DNA from: Sanderia malayensis
Taxonomy: Eukaryota; Cnidaria; Scyphozoa; Semaeostomeae; Pelagiidae
Direction of reading: 5' to 3'
DNA: 64,000 bases
NCBI GenBank assembly: GCA_013076295.1
Contig: RQOL01000861.1
Location: forward strand, 2,666,001-2,730,000
Shown here one piece after another: positions 11,801 to 24,964 of the stretch; the stretch's first letter is position 1; every line of letters starts with the position of its first letter. The translations under genes were made by a program, and so were the position numbers. The notes beneath the pieces were generated by a model. That model had not been told where the DNA came from. It saw only the letters and a program-made list of their open reading frames with translations, and searched no databases.

Positions 11801-14800
11801 TTCCTCTGATTTGATGATGTCTTGAAATTCACTCTCCAAATATGTGCATTCTTCAAGTTGGTTCTTCAAGCAATCGTTACAATTACCAATAAGTTCCATT
11901 ATCTGAAAGAAGACAATGAATACGATGAAGCATCAAAATAGCATTTAAACACGTTCACACTCTGTTCTTCACAATTATGATAATTACAATAAATATAACA
12001 ATTACAGCAAATAATAACAGTACATCCTTCATATTTAATGTTTTCTTCATTAATACTATTATTGAACATCTCAAGTATTGAATTATTTTAATTTACCTTT
12101 GGATCGAGCAATGGATGTTGAAATTTCAGATTCTCTAACTCGTTCTGTTTCTGTTCAATTTCTTGGTTTAATTCCACAGCCAAACCAAAATCGTCTTTTG
12201 ACACGGCTAGACTCTGCTCTTCTTGCAATTCCCTGATTCGTAAATTTATAGTTTTTGTCGAGCTATACGAGTTCTCAATACTCTTTAATGTGTCAACTTG
12301 TGAACACCTTAGGCTCTCAAGTTGATCTCTACAAGAGAAGCAAGATTAATATCCATAAATTGAGACAACTGCATGGTGAAAAACAAGACACTCTTGCTCG
12401 ACAAAGATGGGAATATCTTTACAATTATCAGACATATGAAAGACAAGCATTACCTCAAAGATTTTTCTCTCGACTCTAGTGTCTCCAGATAGATTTCGGT
12501 CTTCTCATCTTGATCAAGACTCAACTGGTAGGAGACAGCATTTGATATTGCATAAGCTTCATTATCTTCCATCAAAACATCCCTCAAATCGTTCATTATC
12601 TCAACTGGCACTCCACTATCTGCGCACAATGAAGATCCAGTGTCTCCTTCTTCCACCGCATCAATATCTTGACATTTATCATTCTGTGTATCTGCAATGT
12701 CACAGATATCCACTGCTTTATTGTCCACTTCAGCTGGCTTCAACCTGCCTGTTTCCTCTACATGGTCACTCCCTAAATCGGATTCTTTATCAAGATTCAC
12801 AACCAGTGCAGCTGACATCTGAGCATGCTCAACCACCTCAACATCTTTTTCATCGAGTCCTTCATCATCAGAGCACAAATTCGGATCTTCCAAGGGAACA
12901 TAACTCATGCTTCCATCTCCCCCATCTTCCATCTCATCCTTTTTTAAAGATTTTCGATCTTCCGAAATCTCTAAGTTCTCCTGAGTTTTTAAACCACTGT
13001 CTATTGTCTCATAAAAACTCGATGTCGTAAATGAAGAGGTCGGACCTTCGACATTCGAACTATCGTCTTCGGATTTGCTTGATGAAATGTCATCAATACC
13101 GAGAGAAGCTGGAATAGGATCTTCTTCTTTGGATTCCTCTTCGGCGAGACCTGTTAAAGAAATCACAAATATCAACTTCATGAAGCGAACGCAATAAACT
13201 GGATTCAACTCGAGAATTTTATTAATGACCATAACGTCACTGTAACATATCCGTGCGTACTGTGAACTACTTCAAAACATTCAAGATCGACCACCAAAGA
13301 GGTCTTATCTCCACTAACTGATCGGAAACCTCAAATTGGTAGAAGTAGACCCTTAGTAAGTGATATTTCCATCAACTTTAATGACTTGACTTCAGAGTCT
13401 TTGGTCAATGGTTGTGTTCATTCTAATGTAGCTAGTAACCTACATGGCGTGGGCATTCACGGACTGATATCTTTTGAAATATTCATGCTAGAGACGACTG
13501 CAAAGGGCCTCAAAGTGATCAGAAAGCGCTAGTTAGTAGCATTAGTCTTACTATGAGTGATAGTTCCACAAATTTCAACTAGATACTCTACTGTTTTTTA
13601 CATTTTACTGTTCAGAAGTATATACATCTTTGTAATATCTCTACGCAAGTTGTGAGCCACTAGCCTGTGAACCATTAACAACAAATAGCTCTAAAGGGTC
13701 TCAAACTGGTTAGAGTCCCAGTAATTAGCCTCCAGTTTTCTAAACTGGATTTGAATTGTCTCATGATAGATGAAACACATATATCAACTTACTTCTGGTT
13801 TCTGAAGCTGAGCTTGTTGATGCAGATCGTTTTTCTTTCTGATATCTTGAAATTCAATGAACAAGAAACAGACAATAAATAGCTAGAGAAGGACACAAGA
13901 CATAAAAATGGTCTCAAATATGACCTGGTGTACTGTATCTCTCAAGACGTACTTACATTTCATTGCTGAGTGGCTCCTTATTTCCATAGCCTGGTCTGAT
14001 AGCTTTTGTTTTCTTCTTCCTGGGAGTGGTTTCTGCTCTCTTGGCAGCCACAACTGTCTTTGGGTGTCTTGACAAAGTGCTGCTTGGCGCTACGTCTTGT
14101 GAGCTGGAAGCTTCAGGCTTATTACCAGCAACGTCTAAGAAAACCCAAATGAAACATTGGTGAATAATGTAACAGTAGAAAGCAATTAAACTGATGGTGC
14201 ATTCAGTATAATATAAGAAAAGAGCAATTTATACCTGATATGAATGAGAAGGCAGATATTTCTGAAGCATTGCTATCTAAGCAAGTTTTTTGCGGTAGCA
14301 TAGTTGTTCTATCTAAAATGTTGAATATTAGGTGATGCATTATTGGAATATGTTCAAAGTTATGCAATATGTGTTAAAGATACCTTAATGAAATAATTGG
14401 ATATGCTGTTTAATGAATGTGTTTCACATCAAAACAGAGGACCAATGCAGGGACAATTATAATTATAACGGCACATGTATGAGTCAATTGGTAAAAAATA
14501 GCTGCATAAGCTCTTTCATGAAGGCATTAGACCATTACCCAATAAACGTTTCTGCAGAATACCTGAAACAATATCTTTATCCTCTCTGAGGAAAGAAAAT
14601 TGGCTCACTGGTTCTTCAGTACCAATCCTAAGTTCTGATTCGGTTTTGGAACTCTTTCTGGCATGATCATCTGAAAGTTTCAAAGAAGGTGATTTTTCTA
14701 TTGAAACAGTTTGCATACCACTTGTCTTTCTGTCACTAACAATTTTTTCATCTGATGATGGGGGAAGCTTTGGAGGTATCCATTCTTTCTTGCCACCCTG

Positions 14801-15247
14801 CAAGCAAGTTCAAAGATTGAGCTTGAAAGAACAGAAATCATCATGGAAAAGCGTTATCTAATTCAGTAATAAAATATTGTATATTTTTCATTGGAAAAAG
14901 CGAAACATTACTTCTTAATGAGCTCCCCCCGTCAATATTTCTTCTCCCTGGGCTGCGGAGGGGGGAATATTAAATAAAAAGGTGCGTGCGCGCAAGTGGA
15001 CGGGCAGATAAAAGCCTCTTAACACAGAATAGCAATGCAGTACGCGATATTCCATGAATTTATTACTTTTTCAAATTATGTTTGTAGCAGAACAAAGTCT
15101 GCAAACTAAATACCCTGTCCAGTACGGCCTACCCAGCAAGCCACCACAAGGACATCTATATAAACAATGGCAATATAATATGGTAGTCTTCAGTTTTACC
15201 TTTTCCTTTTCTTGTCCACTACCGCGAAACTTCGATAAGAACGACAT
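5834..15247 (-). CDS. Large coiled-coil protein with UVR-like hairpins, 18 exons
   Basis: Minus-strand exons: 15247-15200, 14797-14563, 14312-14235, 14134-13957, 13845-13793, 13150-12454, 12328-12097, 11902-11576, 11473-11285, 11178-11111, 10916-10773, 10473-10419, 10216-10114, 9996-9808, 9453-9290, 9106-9026, 8852-8775, 6019-5834. All phases close, giving 1034 residues starting MSFLSKFRGSGQEKEK. The N-terminal half is Ser/Lys-rich and acidic (disordered); residues of roughly 430-870 are heptad-rich coiled coil. Two stretches resemble UVR helical hairpins: one at 12097-12328 (LAVSKDDFGLAVELNQEI) and one at the C-terminus (LQKAILVEDYDKAGILSHLI). The 9453-9290 exon adds a hydrophobic stretch, LVILSVFAFILAFFNLF, which fits poorly between coils, so it and 9106-9026 may be alternative or mis-joined. 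I do not recognise an orthologue; a scaffold or cytoskeletal role would be a guess. Its last intron contains an opposite-strand TAZ gene. Confidence 0.72.
6840..6878. repeat. Perfect 17-bp stem, 5-nt loop hairpin
   Basis: CATCATAGTTAATAGAG (6840-6856) and CTCTATTAACTATGATG (6862-6878) are exact reverse complements around AGGGA. It lies in the last intron of the coiled-coil gene. A related imperfect hairpin occurs at 46825-46859. Confidence 0.6.
7350..7358 (+). promoter_or_regulatory. Candidate TATA box of the TAZ gene
   Basis: CTATATAGC lies about 170 bp upstream of the ATG at 7522 in otherwise plain intron sequence. It would fit a short 5' UTR and an unspliced gene. No initiator is evident, so this is a weak call. 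Confidence 0.3.
7522..8244 (+). CDS. Stand-alone TAZ2 zinc-finger protein (CBP/p300-like domain)
   Basis: A single open frame of 240 residues. Residues 23-92 form a complete TAZ2-type fold with three HCCC zinc sites: H-x3-C-x4-C-x4-C (HTARC, SSNC, VMPSC), H-x3-C then GCHMC (HSRQC), and H-x3-C-x4-C-x4-C (HAKQC, YNNC, LINFC). This is the spacing of the CBP/p300 TAZ2 domain, which binds transactivation peptides. After it come a Gln-rich stretch (PQQQQEQLQQQEEQL) and a Ser/Thr-rich tail; no KIX, bromo, HAT or ZZ domain is present. The gene sits inside the 6020-8774 intron of the coiled-coil gene, on the opposite strand. The ATG at 7522 is the first in frame; an AG at 7492-7498 could act as a splice acceptor, so an upstream exon cannot be excluded. 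The domain call is strong, gene completeness moderate. Confidence 0.8.
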   Translation: MKLTEPIENEKRKRVELMLERMQHTARCTSSNCVMPSCAKLKHVLKHSRQCKKKSKSGCHMCKQFIHLCLLHAKQCKYNNCLINFCSLIKRRLQERKSMLNPATPTQPQQQQEQLQQQEEQLQQPRFQQPRFQHASSIGVLPGVALPRTALCDTSRKESRSGITDMNRSLSLQIPSSDTSLWTRIRRSSSPTTTTTACNSTPEMVGSRYNLLSKVEDIEALSLLTTKKSELNKDEGMDTC

Positions 15248-15970
15248 TATGCTCTTTCCAAGAAGAATAAGTTAACACTTGCTTTTATAAACACAAGAGT
15301 TTCACCTTCCATTCCTAAAATGGACGAATCTTTGTCTGGGCGCGTGGTTGAATATCACTCCAACTGAAAATTGGAGAGATTTCTCAAATCTATTGTTTTC
15401 ACTTATCTTTAAAAAGTTTTTTGGGCAAAGTGATGGTTTTGCGCTTTATACCCTTCTATAAGCTTGAACTTTCATCCTTATCCAGATACATTATTCATAA
15501 TTAATGAAGGATTTTAAGTCCTTAGAAGTTGTGAACACTTAAAAATGTTTCCTTCAACACAACATTTTTAAGTTACTTCCTTGCACTTTAAACTATGCAA
15601 TATAAACTATGCACTATGCCTTTACTTGATAATTTATGAAATTTTATATTAGTATATTTCTGCCAATAAATTTGTCATTTAAACCGGTTTGACATCTGAA
15701 CATTTTATGCAAATTTTCTTGCTTACGCCTTGGGCCACTTCTAAGGATTATTTACCCATGACGTAATAATGTTCAAAGTTCAAAAGCCCTCCAATGGCCA
15801 CGTGGTCCAGCCTCGTTCTGGAGATATACGTCAGCATTAGGAAAACAAAAGGTATTGTGGGTAGCAAGTAACAAGAATTTCTTTTCATGCTTCGCACAAC
15901 TTCCTTTCTGAAAATATTTTGAAGCGACTGGACATAGATTTGTAAAGTTATTCTTTAAGAAAATATAAAT
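15248..15970. promoter_or_regulatory. Shared upstream region of the divergent coiled-coil gene and SEC61B
   Basis: The two start codons lie 723 bp apart in head-to-head orientation, so this region must carry both promoters. It is AT-rich. A 15-bp word ATTGTGGGTAGCAAG at 15854-15868, about 105 bp before the SEC61B ATG, recurs inverted at 16810-16824. Confidence 0.45.
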
Positions 15971-16671
<701 letters not shown>

Positions 16672-17764
16672 ACTCAAAGCAATGTATAAAATTAGTTTAT
16701 TTGACTATAAAATTGTAAAATCTCTTCTCCTCTCTATATGTATCAATATTAAATGCGGTGTATTTTCAATATTGAGTTTATTTTTTACTGTTGTCGTTGC
16801 TGCTCTCATCTTGCTACCCACAATGCTCCGTGTTTGACTTGTTCTGTGAATGCAAATGTTGAACCCTCCAATTATCGGAATGGTGATATGGAGATCACAT
16901 ACAAACAAAACACTTGTTGCTCTATCACACCTACGTTCTACAATGCATTATTATTATTATTATTGATAATAACGTTTGTGTTCATGCTTGATTGTCACTC
17001 TAGTACATTACACCCCAGCTATTTACAAAGAAATGAATACAAAATTATATCACCAACTGCTTGCATCTTGAAATAAATAGCAAGTGCTACAATTAATTAC
17101 TTCGTTTAGTAAAAAATAGCTGCCTGCTCGTACAGCTCTCTCTCTCTATTGGTTAAAGAGGGGAGGGGGTGTAGCATCCAAGGCAACCTCGCATGCAAGA
17201 CAGCCTCGCATAACAGGTGCGATGTTTGGGTAACAACCTCTTGAATTAAGCACTTTGCTTTGATGTTAGTTTTACACAACGTCCTTATCATTACAGCTCA
17301 AGCCAGACTTCATGTCAACAACGGCAGAAGACCATGTCAACATTTAGTTAATTCTGAGTTCCAAAAAACGGAAAACCAATTAAACATGTTCCTTGTAAAA
17401 TTATTAATTACGATACTACTGCAATCTATAGCCTAGTTTTAACTAAAAAGCCTCAAAATTAACCTTATCTATATGTACATATGTTTAAAGCAAAGTTCCG
17501 AGCAGTGTATGCAAAGCTTATAAGACAACATGATGACCACGATACTTCAACAACAATGATTGACAGTTGCAGGAGAGCTTGGCACTTAAGTGTAAAAAAC
17601 AAAGAGACATCTTTGATGCTTGCTCACATTACATTACAGTTGAGAAGAATTGGCAATAAGATCCACCACCAGTATTCACTTTAACGTCTTACCAACAGGG
17701 CAATGCGAGCAGATGGGCTTAGCAAGATTATTCGCCTCATAGTTCAGACCATCCAATTACAAAT
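16672..17764. other. Convergent 3' region between SEC61B and AHR
   Basis: Contains the SEC61B 3' UTR with AATAAA at 17072, the inverted 15-bp copy at 16810-16824, and presumably the AHR 3' UTR on the other strand. No gene is visible. Confidence 0.5.
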
Positions 17765-18398
17765 TCATCGGTGACCCGGCTGCACAACGCTATCTCTAAA
17801 CTGCTGCTGGCCAATATCATTCGAGTGAAACGGAAAGCCATTCGCACGAACCTGTTGCTGTTGTTGTTGACTAAGCAGCCTCGTGATATGATACGCTTGT
17901 TGTTGATTCGGTTGCAAATCATTGAAGTTCTGAATGTTCTGAATTTGCTGCTCAACCGAAGTGGAATCAATACCATTGTTGCCATTGTGACCAAAGGCAA
18001 GAGTATTGCTCCAGCTCAGTGTTGGACTTTGCTGGCTCAAAAAAGGATATTTCGGTGACGACTCTGACCTCCCATTGGCATTGGCAGTCAGTGTAAGTCG
18101 CATGTCTTCAATATTGCATTCAGACGCGGTGATTGTTACGTTTGGTGGTCTGTCGATGTTCATCTGTGAAAACTGCAGCGGTTGTTGTTGTTGTTGTTGT
18201 TGTTGTTGAGTTTGCTTCGGAATGTCATTAGGATAATTATTCGCATACGTAATTGGTGGTTGTATTGTGTTGATAGTGTACTGCATCGTATTGGGACGTG
18301 ATAATGTATGACTGCTTGTCATCCTGTTGCTTGGCATTTTCAGCTCTGCCTGGCGTTGTTGATACTCGGCTGGCTGTTGTGTGAAGTATACTGGCTTC

Positions 18399-18437
<39 letters not shown>

Positions 18438-21400
18438 GTGAATGATGATGCATCGTAATAAGGGTACGCACTTTGCATTGTGATGGGGCTTGCAAGATCG
18501 ACCAATGGTTGTGTCTGGCTTTGAGTTGGCGATACTTGCTTCATTGTTGGCATTTGCTGCTGCTGCACGGAATTCGACTGCTGCATGAAGTTGTCCAGCA
18601 CTGCCATACCGCTGATCAATGCACTGGCATCAGAGATTGGTGCCAGGACGTTTGGAGGAATATTCACGTCCAGATCGTGCAATGTTCTTGCCAAGTTCGT
18701 CAGCGAATTCAACTTGCCAGCATTCAGGTTGCGATCAAATGAACCTGAGGGACAAGTAGTTTTTGTTTATGCTTCTTAGCGTGCTCTGGTTATCTTAAAT
18801 AGCCAGAACTGACATGCCTGTCTGGGCTTCATTGCATGCTTCGGCAGTTGAAGCAAACTACTGGTCATGAACACTATCGGCAGACTACACCAAACTCATC
18901 AAAAAGTAGAAGAGAAAAGTAACAGATATAAGGACCGAATGGCCAAATGAAAGCATGTAATTAAAATCCAGCTACAAAAACACTTCATACTTAAATATTT
19001 GTATTTTGCTAACATTGGCACTGTTAGTTACAGTTACAAGAAGAGTAGAAACAAAGAAAAACTTTTCAATACTCAGAGTATTGGAAAATGCTGTTAGTAG
19101 GCACTAATAAAGCATACTATTACTATTAGTATGTTGTTAGGCACTATTAGTTACATATTTATGGCTGAAATTTTCTACCAAAACACTGAACCTGAATATC
19201 CTAGACTTCAGAAACAACGAGCAAGACATTGTACTAATAGATTGTAATGATCAAGCAGCAGACTCACCGTCATGTCTGGAAGAACTTGCGTTGCTACTAA
19301 CAGACTGCTGTCGCTGGTAGTTGATGAGTTGCTGTTCCATGCTGACGTCACTAATCGTGCTGATGGAATCAGATCTAACAGAAGTACACGTGGTAGGGAG
19401 ATTGTTGTCATGACGTCGCCCCAAGTTGAAGGAATAAACAGGGTCGCTGATCAGCGTGTCCGGTGACATCTCGAAAGTGTCGGAGAAGTCTTCAGGTGAG
19501 CTGAGAATGTTCTCCGGCGAGGATTTCAGTAGTTCTTCGGAAACATCAAAGAGTTCTTCGGGATTCTCGTTCAGTATGTCATCTGTCATTGCCTTCTGGT
19601 CAATGTTCACCGATCCTGAACAACAACAGAGATAATAGAACATGAATATTATTGATTATAAAATACAACAATATGAGAATAGCAAAATAAAATCAATGAA
19701 AGCAAAGCCTCTTGATGAAAAACACCACCCTACCCCCCCCCCCGATATAGCTAGTCTAGTCTTACTCCCTCCCCTTCCCCTATAAATCTCAGAATTACAT
19801 CATCATCAATATATATGATATGCCATATCTTTAAAAAAAATGAATGCCTTGTAACTTCCAATTTACTCTTCAATGAGGCAATAATAACAATAAGGATAAT
19901 AGACATACCAGCTATAACTGCATCTGAATTGCCATGATAGGATGGCATCGGTCCGGTATCAATTGCTTTTATATCAAATGCTCCAGACAAGGGAAAACCG
20001 AGCTTCATTGCTTCTTCGTCGGGCAAATCAGGTCTGTTCAGGCCAAGTCTTGCAAGACTCTTCACGTCTTCAGAATCTCGAATTTTTATGAATGCTTCAC
20101 CTTCTTCGTCGCTGCAAGTTGAAATACAGAAGACAAGATTGAACGAGTTGTGTTTTCACTTGCTTAAATCGTGTAAGATTGTGCTTGAAAAGGAGACAAT
20201 GTTTAGACGAATATTAATTGGTGAAAGGGCAGCTGTAAAGGGATCCAGACGTTATCTTGATATGAATAAATTATGACGATCATACAATAGATGGACAACA
20301 AAGATCAAGGTATAACAAAAAGAGAATGGAGAATAGATGAGAAAGATAGCCTGGGTATAAAATAAAGGATAGAAAGTAAATATATAGATAGAAAATAAAA
20401 GAAAAAAAGAAAAATAATGAAAGCAAGGAAAAAATAGAAAAGAAAGTTAAATCTCGCACGTTAATTAATTTTACATTGTTGAAAAAATACAAAGGATGAT
20501 TTAAGGTTGATAAAAGTAATACAATTGTAATAACAGGGATAGGCACAAGATAGAAAAGGAGGGCAATGTATCCAATGTATCCAATATATCTGATAGCAAT
20601 ATCCAACATACAAGAGCCAGAGCAGAGATGGTCACAAGATAGGAGCAGAGAAGCAACAAAAACGAAAAGAAATAGAAAGGCATGCAAAATCAAAACAATT
20701 GAAGCATAAAAGACATCATGACACAATGCAAACATAACAGGCCTATGTCATGCATCTCAAACGATTTGACAATTTGCACACATTGTCAGGGTTACTCCAT
20801 CATATTTCTAGGAAACACAAAAGTTCACAGCAATGAAGCGTTGAAGAGTAAAAGTTGATTAAAATCCAACTGACCTCATCAACCGATTGGTCGTAACAAC
20901 AAAATCCTCTTTGTGGTTCTTGTAACAAACCCGGGCATATCCACAGATCCACGTCCATTCATTGGATTTGCATAACAGACGAAAGGTGGCCATGGTCGAG
21001 CTGCCTCGATTTATAACTGAAAAAAATCAAGATGCATTGCAATATATTTACAGCTATTGTTTAGCACTAGATACCTACAGAGTACTAAATAGATACAACC
21101 ATTATTTACAGAGTTCCCAATAGATACCATTATCCATAGAGACCATTATCTACAGAGTACTAAATAGATACAACCATTATCTACAGAGTACTGAGTAGAT
21201 TGAGTGGCAAGGTTAGCTCTGCGAAACAGGAGGAACATGCAATAATACAACGTGAAGGTAATGATGGACAAATAAACATTGTCATCATCAACTGTGACGT
21301 ACTTTCCGTGTGTTTACAACGCAAATGCTGCAAGTCTGCTCGGTGCACCATGACGTAGCTTGACCGTCCGAATATGTCCTTTTTTGAATAACCAAAAAAA

Positions 21401-24400
21401 TCTTTACCTCTGCAATTGAAAAGCAAAACAATGAAATGAAAAACATTGCTGAATAAGATGCTCATAAGGCAATAATGAGAGCTGAAATAGTGAAAAAAGA
21501 AATTGGTAGTAATAAAACCTTGCATCCATATCCAAAAATGTCAGGTCGAGTCTATTCTTACTGCAGAATAATGTGCTTTTCATTCTCATTTCAAGCATTG
21601 AGCAGGAGGGTCTTGCTGGAGTGCACATCGCAAAAAAGCCATACTGTTTCTCAATGTTACTGCCTTCTCCAAGATTATAATTCAAAGGTCTCATGTAGCC
21701 CGTCACCTTGAAAGGCTGAAGTAAACATGAAGATTCATATCAGATTTTTCGATGATTTGGAAATTCAAGTGACTGCAGTTGAATTAGCAATTGCTGTTAC
21801 ATAAAAATGATGCTATTTACCTTGTACATATCTGATGAACTGGAATTGAGAACGCTTTTCAAGCGAAGAAGGAACTCCCTTGGCTTTTCATCTGGAAAAA
21901 AAGAAATATCTTTTCAGGTCACTTCACATATTAAACAAGCGATAGTCTAATGAAGAAAAATGAAAAAAATGGGTGTTTTCTAAGCAAGGAAAACTGGTAT
22001 TTGTATGAAAACTAAGCTTACTTTCAGCTTTTTCTCCACTCTTGACATTCTCTTCATCATCCAATTCCACAATCTAGAAGTCAGAATAAAGTAGTTTCAT
22101 TGAAAGCCCTCTGAAGTAAAGTAGACTGAAGTTAAGAAAGTTACAGTGAACCAAATCAAACTGTTGTAAAGAAAGAAACGACGAAAATTGTCCGTAATTA
22201 ATTGTTACCTTTCGACGTGGAAATTGCTCCAGTCCAGCTCGAAGATCTTCATGGTCATCATCATGGATATATGAAAACATGCTCTGATGAAGGTACTGGG
22301 ACTAAAGCAAATAGAAGAAACATGTTCATATTCATTGTCCAGGCGCTGGACCATCATACTACGAGACCTGAACGACTTAGCAAAGGCGTTGGAAACTTTG
22401 TAGTAGTGTAACAATATTGGCAAGTGTGATTTACCTGTGAGTACCCAAGATGTGACTTAACACTCTCTGATATATAAAATATCACTCCAGTATAGGTGAG
22501 AACGAGCATAAATCCATCAATAGCCTACAAGAAGTGTGGGATAGAATTCAGTTACGTAGAAGATTAGTATGATATGATTCTCATCGAGATTACAGCAATG
22601 AGTTTATCTGCACACAGAGCGTTGAAAATGCCAATAATTAATAATAGCTTGAAGAGCCCAAAGGCGCGTTCACTAGAACAATTCACAATTTTCGGTGGAA
22701 ATATCTCACTGACCTCGTTGAAAAGTTGAGCGAATATCCCCTGCGGATTCTGCAGTTGCAACGGAGGAGCAATCTCTTGCGATGGCTTATTCTGTTGCTT
22801 TGCAACATCTACAATAAGGTAGGATACATTCATTTTATCATGGTTTGGTAATAACATAAGAGTAATTCAAATAGAAATTCCTCACGTAAGAGTGTCGAAT
22901 TAAATACTGCAGGAATAAAAGGATTTTACGGATACTGAACAATAACACTACCATCCCAACACAATTTTTATGATAAGTAGGTATTTAATAGTGCCAATCA
23001 CTGTCCACTGTGCATTTTGGCATGCATTTGTATTGCTTGTGGCAAGGAAGCATTTCAAGTGGAAAATTTGCTTAATTTAAGACGATTACGCATGACTCTA
23101 CGTTGACTATGAAAACCATGATTAACAGCGAGTCGGACTTGTGGAAAATTAATATTCCATCAAGAGAATTGAATATGATGTCATGTGCATTGGTGTATCT
23201 TTTTTAAATATGTAGCAATTTCTTGTGTTTGAAATTGACGTCATAATGGAAACCAGGATGGAAACCAAGAACCGAGGGATCATTGACAAAACCAATGACA
23301 GATACAATTCACAAAACCTCTTTACTGTAAAGGGACTGATCTTACCTTTGAAAAAATTCTTATTCCTCAAATAGCCCACACATAATCGCAGGACTGACAA
23401 CTTGTCAAGGCGTGCAATTACTTCTTCAGGGAATGGAAGTAATTTGGCCAAGTGGTCCAGTTCTTGGTTCAGTCTGTCACGGTGACGTTTTGACGGGTTG
23501 ATTGCCGTGCGATAACTGGAAAAAAGCAAAAATATATATCAAAATATTGCTATCATCAAATGCAAGAGGTGTTAGGTTTGACACATTATCTTCAGTGATC
23601 CTTGAATTGTGTGTGGGGGCGGGGGAAGGGAATAAAAAAAGTACTGAAAGCACGGCAATAACTTCCGTGGTATAAATAGACTTGAGCGGTATGATTAAAC
23701 GTTTTTTGATTTGGATTTTTGCGGAGAACAAAAGAGCAAAAACCAAACCAACCAAGATTGATAATAATAAATGGATGTTATAATATTCATAACAAATATA
23801 ATATGCTATTGAGAATTAAGGGACTAAAAATGAGCAACACGCATATAATTTCCAATTGCGATATCATATTGTTTACTTAATTGATATTTTCTGATTGTAA
23901 ACCATTTCAGTACTACCAAAACAGCACGCATTTATGCGCCTTGCTAGATTTAGTTGCCACGTTGAAAAAAATCAACCTGGTGGCAAATTAAAAATAGTAG
24001 TCTTTGGATCTTTACAATAATTATCTATTTATCTATTTTAGTTTGAAAACTCGGCGTGCGTGCATGGTTGAAACGGAAGACGTCGGGGTTCCAGTTAATT
24101 ACTTTAGTCCTGATAAATTTACTTGAAAAACATCTACAAAATCCTGGGTTAAAGGACACTGTACTAATCCATCAGGCCTTTAAACTCTAAAGTTAATTTT
24201 GCACTTATGCCTGCAATGTTAATATATATTTTTAGTACAAAATAGTTTACCGAGGATACAGGCTTTGGGTAAACAAAATAGTGGGTAAGCAAATGGAGGT
24301 ATGCAAAATGCAGACAGATTACATTTTACGCGTCTGTACACGTGTATTGTGTCTTGTCTGGGGCAGTCTGAACAGCACCACATGGGCCTAAAATCCAGCC

Positions 24401-24964
24401 ACAAATATACATGAATATATTTATTTTAACATCAGCGCCAAAAGGCAAACGAAAGAGTGATGAAATAAAATCATATTTCATCATTATTTATCGCTTGATC
24501 AAGATAAAACTGTTTTCCAAACTTGAATTGTAGGGTTCGTGATATCTGCCAGGAATGTTGGCAAATTAATTCTCAGTAAGCTCAATTGTCCCGAAAATAC
24601 GCAAATTTAGCCAGGTAATGTCTTGAAAGGTATTAAAATAGGGTAAAGAAGTCGTAAAGATATCATTAAAATATACATTGTATTGCATATGCAATAATTG
24701 CAAATGTCCATATATTATGATACCAATGCCAAGAAGCCTTGTTAAAGTTGTGCAATATAAATCTTCGAGAAGGGACTTTAAAGATTGCACATAGTCTATG
24801 TTGATACTGAAATCGATGGATTTAGTGTTGCCAATGTTAAATTGCAATATCTATCAACATTAAGTATTTACATGAAAAATGGCGTTCAGGCAAAAACGAC
24901 AAGCAGATTACCCAACTCACCCTTGTGATCTGCGACGCCTTTTCGAATTCGAATTTGAACTCAT
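17765..24964 (-). CDS. AHR: Aryl hydrocarbon receptor (bHLH-PAS transcription factor)
   Basis: Thirteen minus-strand exons: 24964-24921, 23515-23346, 22808-22714, 22524-22435, 22301-22209, 22073-22022, 21891-21821, 21715-21519, 21409-21303, 21016-20875, 20111-19909, 19615-19268, 18744-17765. All phases close, giving 863 residues. A basic helix-loop-helix ([29 protein letters not shown]) sits at about residues 18-70, PAS-A at about 95-210, and PAS-B at about 235-350 ([28 protein letters not shown] after it, as in AHR). The C-terminal half is a Gln-rich transactivation region with two CAA-coded polyQ runs. A basic start [15 protein letters not shown] resembles the nuclear localisation signal. 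AHR dimerises with ARNT; dioxin binding is not expected in most invertebrate AHRs. SIM, NPAS and CLOCK fit less well because the linker after bHLH and the PAS-B end match AHR. Confidence 0.92.
18183..18209 (-). repeat. Second polyQ tract of AHR (about 9 Gln)
   Basis: A TTG run on the plus strand gives consecutive CAA codons on the minus strand, around residue 720 of AHR. Confidence 0.8.
18398..18436 (-). repeat. First polyQ tract of AHR (13 Gln, nearly pure CAA)
   Basis: Twelve CAA codons plus one CAG encode 13 glutamines around residue 641 in the transactivation region. The uninterrupted trinucleotide run is a likely length polymorphism. Confidence 0.9.
21070..21199. repeat. Minisatellite in an AHR intron
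   Basis: Degenerate tandem copies built on TACAGAGTACTAAATAGATA and ACCATTATC, about 40 bp per unit, fill the intron between exons 10 and 9. The word GAGTACTAAATAGATA recurs at 61129 in the JmjC gene intron. Confidence 0.6.

Noticed and set aside
12479..13030. 183-residue plus-strand open frame
   Set aside because: Antisense shadow of the large acidic exon of the coiled-coil gene.
20280..20735. 151-residue minus-strand hydrophobic open frame
   Set aside because: Lies in an AHR intron, is built from A/T-run-driven Leu, Phe, Ile, Tyr codons and has no recognisable domain.
17765..24964. CLOCK or SIM/NPAS identity for the bHLH-PAS gene
   Set aside because: The bHLH ([11 protein letters not shown]) and the PAS-B end followed by DEEGEAF match AHR; Q-rich tails alone do not indicate CLOCK.
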